From Mycolicibacterium sp. TUM20985 (GTDB lineage Bacteria; Actinomycetota; Actinomycetes; Mycobacteriales; Mycobacteriaceae), in assembly GCF_030295745.1 (NCBI RefSeq), contig NZ_AP027291.1, forward strand, positions 3,720,001 to 3,784,000: 64,000 nt of DNA, read 5' to 3'. Shown here piece after piece: positions 62,248 to 64,000 of this stretch. Within the stretch, counting starts at the first letter, position 1. Every line of letters begins with the position of its first letter. Under the pieces are notes generated by a model. That model had not been told where the DNA came from. It saw only the letters and a list, made by a program, of their open reading frames with translations, and made no database searches. A program made the translations under genes and the position numbers.

Positions 62248-62265
62248 GGGTGGCCCGGGCCACCC
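62248..62265. promoter_or_regulatory. 18-base perfect palindrome in the asnO/dacB2 gap
   Basis: GGGTGGCCC followed directly by GGGCCACCC in the 148-base divergent gap, 25 bases before the dacB2 start. It could be a repressor site for one or both genes, or a stem in the leader. No partner regulator is visible nearby. Confidence 0.45.
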
Positions 62266-62289
62266 GCCGGATGGGTAGGCTCACCCTCC

Positions 62290-63162
62290 ATGGTCAGGCT
62301 CGTCGGCGCCATCGCCGTGTCCCTCGTGGCGCTCCTGGTGGGTTCACCGGCCGGGTGGGCGGACTCCGGCGTCCGCCAGGTCGGCACCGCAGCGATTCCG
62401 AATGGGCCCGCGCCCGCGTGGATCGTCGCCGACCTGGATACCGGCCAGATTCTTGCTGGCCGCGATGAGTACGTCACCCATCCGCCCGCCAGCACGATCA
62501 AGGTCCTCCTCGCGCTGGTGGTCCTCGACGAGTTGCCGCTGGACGCCACCGTCGTGGCCGACGAGGCGGACGCCAAGACGGAGTGCAACTGCGCTGGGGT
62601 CGAGGCGGGCCGTACCTATACGACGCAGGAACTCCTCGATGGGCTGCTGCTGGTGTCGGGCAACGACGCGGCCAACACCCTGGCTCACATGCTCGGCGGC
62701 ACTGACATCGCGGTCGCCAAGATGAACGTCAAGGCCGCCGCGCTGGGGGCTACCGGTACGCGGGCCGGGTCGCCGTCGGGGCTGAACGGGCCCGGTATCG
62801 ACGGTTACACCACACCGCACGACCTCGCCGTCATCTTCCGCGCCGCGCTGGCCAACCCCGTGTTCTCGGCCATCACGTCATCCCCCACCGCGCCGTTCCC
62901 CGGCGAGGCAGGGCCGGTGACGTTGATCAATCAGGACGAGATGCTGATGCGCTATCCGGGCATGCTCGGCGGCAAGACCGGCTTCACCGACCCGGCCCGC
63001 AAGACCTTCGTCGGAGCCGCGCAGCGTGACGGTCGACGGCTGGTGGTCGCCATGATGTACGGCCTGGTCGTCGAGGGTGGACCTACCTATTGGGACCAGG
63101 CCACCGGCCTTCTGGACTGGGGTTTCGCGCAGGACCGCGCAATGGGGATCGCCGCGCTGTAG
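62290..63162 (+). CDS. dacB2: D-alanyl-D-alanine carboxypeptidase DacB2
   Basis: 290 residues. A Sec signal peptide of about 25 residues precedes the penicillin-binding fold with STIK (SxxK), SGN in LVSGNDAAN, and KTG in GGKTGFTD. Class: peptidase S11-type. It trims the terminal D-Ala of peptidoglycan stem peptides. Equivalent to Rv2911. Divergent from asnO. A second related gene follows 75 bases on. Confidence 0.94.
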   Translation: MVRLVGAIAVSLVALLVGSPAGWADSGVRQVGTAAIPNGPAPAWIVADLDTGQILAGRDEYVTHPPASTIKVLLALVVLDELPLDATVVADEADAKTECNCAGVEAGRTYTTQELLDGLLLVSGNDAANTLAHMLGGTDIAVAKMNVKAAALGATGTRAGSPSGLNGPGIDGYTTPHDLAVIFRAALANPVFSAITSSPTAPFPGEAGPVTLINQDEMLMRYPGMLGGKTGFTDPARKTFVGAAQRDGRRLVVAMMYGLVVEGGPTYWDQATGLLDWGFAQDRAMGIAAL

Positions 63163-63237
63163 CGCACCCGGACTTCCGACACCAGATGGAGACCTGATCG
63201 CGCGCTGGCCGAGTCACGAGCTCCCTACGCTCGCGTC

Positions 63238-64000
63238 GTGCGAAGACCCATCGCGGCGCTGACGTTCCCTGCGCTCGCCCTCGTCACGACCCTGATCCTC
63301 GCCATCGCGCCGGCGGCTGTGGCCCAGCCGGGAGGCGAACCCGTGGGTACGGTCGCCGCCCCACCGGATGGCCCGGCCGCAGCGTGGCTGGTCGCCGACC
63401 TCGACAGCGGCCGGGTGGTCGGCAGCCGCGACCCCACGACGGCGCGCGCGCCGGCTAGCACCATCAAGCCACTGTTGGCGATGGTCGTGCTCGACCACCT
63501 CAACCCGAATTCGTTCGCGAGGGCCAACCAGAGCCACACCAGGGTCGAGTGTTCGTGCGTTGGGCTGGTGCCCGGTCAGGTCTACACCACCACCCAGCTG
63601 CTCTCGGGGCTGCTGATGGTGTCGGGGAACGACGCCGCGAACATGCTCGCCGACATGCTTGGTGGCCAGCGGGCGGCGGTGGCCGCGATGAACGCAAAGG
63701 CGCAGTCGCTCGGCGCGCGCAGCACCCGCGCGAACTCCCCCTCCGGGCTCGACGGGCCCGGCTGGGAAACCGTCACCACCCCGTACGATCTCGCGCTGAT
63801 CTATCGCGAGGCACTGAAGTATCCGCTGATCGCGCAGATCTTCCAGTCTCCGACGGCGCAATTCCCGGGCAAGACCCTCCAGGCGCAGAACGAGCTGCTC
63901 GAGCGCTACCCCGGCGACTTCGCGGGCAAGACCGGATACACCGACCTCGCACGTAAGACGATGGTCACTGCCGCACAGCGCAATGGGCGGCGGCTGCTGG
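63238..64000 (+). CDS. Second D-alanyl-D-alanine carboxypeptidase, cut by the window edge
   Basis: The frame from GTG at 63238 is open to the right edge, giving about 254 residues. A signal peptide ending in AAVAQ is followed by STIK (SxxK), SGNDAAN and KTGYTD, all in the same order as in dacB2, and the two share much sequence (for example DGPG and YPGxxxGKTG), so this is a tandem paralogue. Only the 3' end is missing. Start could not be checked by homology. Confidence 0.9.
   Translation, partial: MRRPIAALTFPALALVTTLILAIAPAAVAQPGGEPVGTVAAPPDGPAAAWLVADLDSGRVVGSRDPTTARAPASTIKPLLAMVVLDHLNPNSFARANQSHTRVECSCVGLVPGQVYTTTQLLSGLLMVSGNDAANMLADMLGGQRAAVAAMNAKAQSLGARSTRANSPSGLDGPGWETVTTPYDLALIYREALKYPLIAQIFQSPTAQFPGKTLQAQNELLERYPGDFAGKTGYTDLARKTMVTAAQRNGRRLL

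Noticed and set aside
1..64000. tRNA, rRNA, CRISPR arrays, insertion sequences and riboswitches
   Set aside because: Looked for and not recognised in any intergenic stretch; weak or very short RNA genes could be missed without a search program.

Overview
The window looks like a chromosomal segment of a fast-growing, environmental Mycobacterium/Mycolicibacterium. It is GC-rich, with many GTG starts, start-stop overlaps and candidate leaderless promoters. A long series of housekeeping genes keeps the order I know from the M. tuberculosis chromosome around Rv2880c-Rv2911: rlmN-cdsA-frr-pyrH, a MarR gene, an amidase (amiC), tsf-rpsB, an M23 peptidase, xerC, a viuB-like gene, dprA-yifB-yraN, DUF2469-rnhB-lepB-rplS, lppW, trmD-rimM-khpA-rpsP, an NTF2-like gene and dacB2. 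This comparison is from memory, with no alignment run. No rRNA, tRNA, CRISPR, transposase or prophage genes were seen.

Accessory blocks sit between these conserved genes. (1) 0.5-17.1 kb is a catabolic island: two cytochrome P450s and a ferredoxin, a Baeyer-Villiger-type monooxygenase, alcohol, short-chain and aldehyde dehydrogenases, an HpcH/HpaI aldolase, an SMP-30 lactonase, an esterase, a CoA-transferase, a thioesterase and two sister TetR regulators. The set fits oxidation of an alicyclic or terpenoid-like molecule: hydroxylate, oxidise to ketone, insert oxygen to a lactone or ester, hydrolyse, oxidise to acid, make the CoA ester, cleave. Three promoters in the island share one sequence block with fixed spacing. 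(2) 20.6-21.8 kb has a methyltransferase divergent from a MarR gene with a palindrome between. (3) 21.8-27.9 kb has a MacB/FtsX-type ABC system, an APC permease and a copper amine oxidase in one apparent operon. (4) 33.2-37.5 kb has a zinc alcohol dehydrogenase, a lactate-2-monooxygenase-like flavoenzyme, a siderophore-interacting protein and a secreted glycoside hydrolase.

(5) 40.6-51.2 kb holds the most striking locus. A good IdeR iron box lies in front of a complete FbpABC-type ferric-iron importer, and the importer is translationally coupled to an 832-residue fusion of adenylation domain, carrier domain and membrane acyltransferase. This suggests iron-controlled acyl activation and transfer linked to iron import. 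Behind it, on the other strand, are a TesB thioesterase, a CaiB CoA-transferase, a HAD phosphatase and an SDR.

(6) 57.3-62.1 kb encodes the osmoprotectant N-acetylglutaminylglutamine amide pathway (amidotransferase, GNAT/ATP-grasp synthetase and the associated M42 peptidase). The window ends in two tandem DacB-type D,D-carboxypeptidases, the second cut by the edge.

Intergenic stretches over about 300 bases are few (around 31.24-31.53, 32.92-33.22 and 53.45-53.77 kb) and are described as features. Start codons were chosen from overlaps, upstream purine-rich sites and family N-termini, and several remain uncertain.
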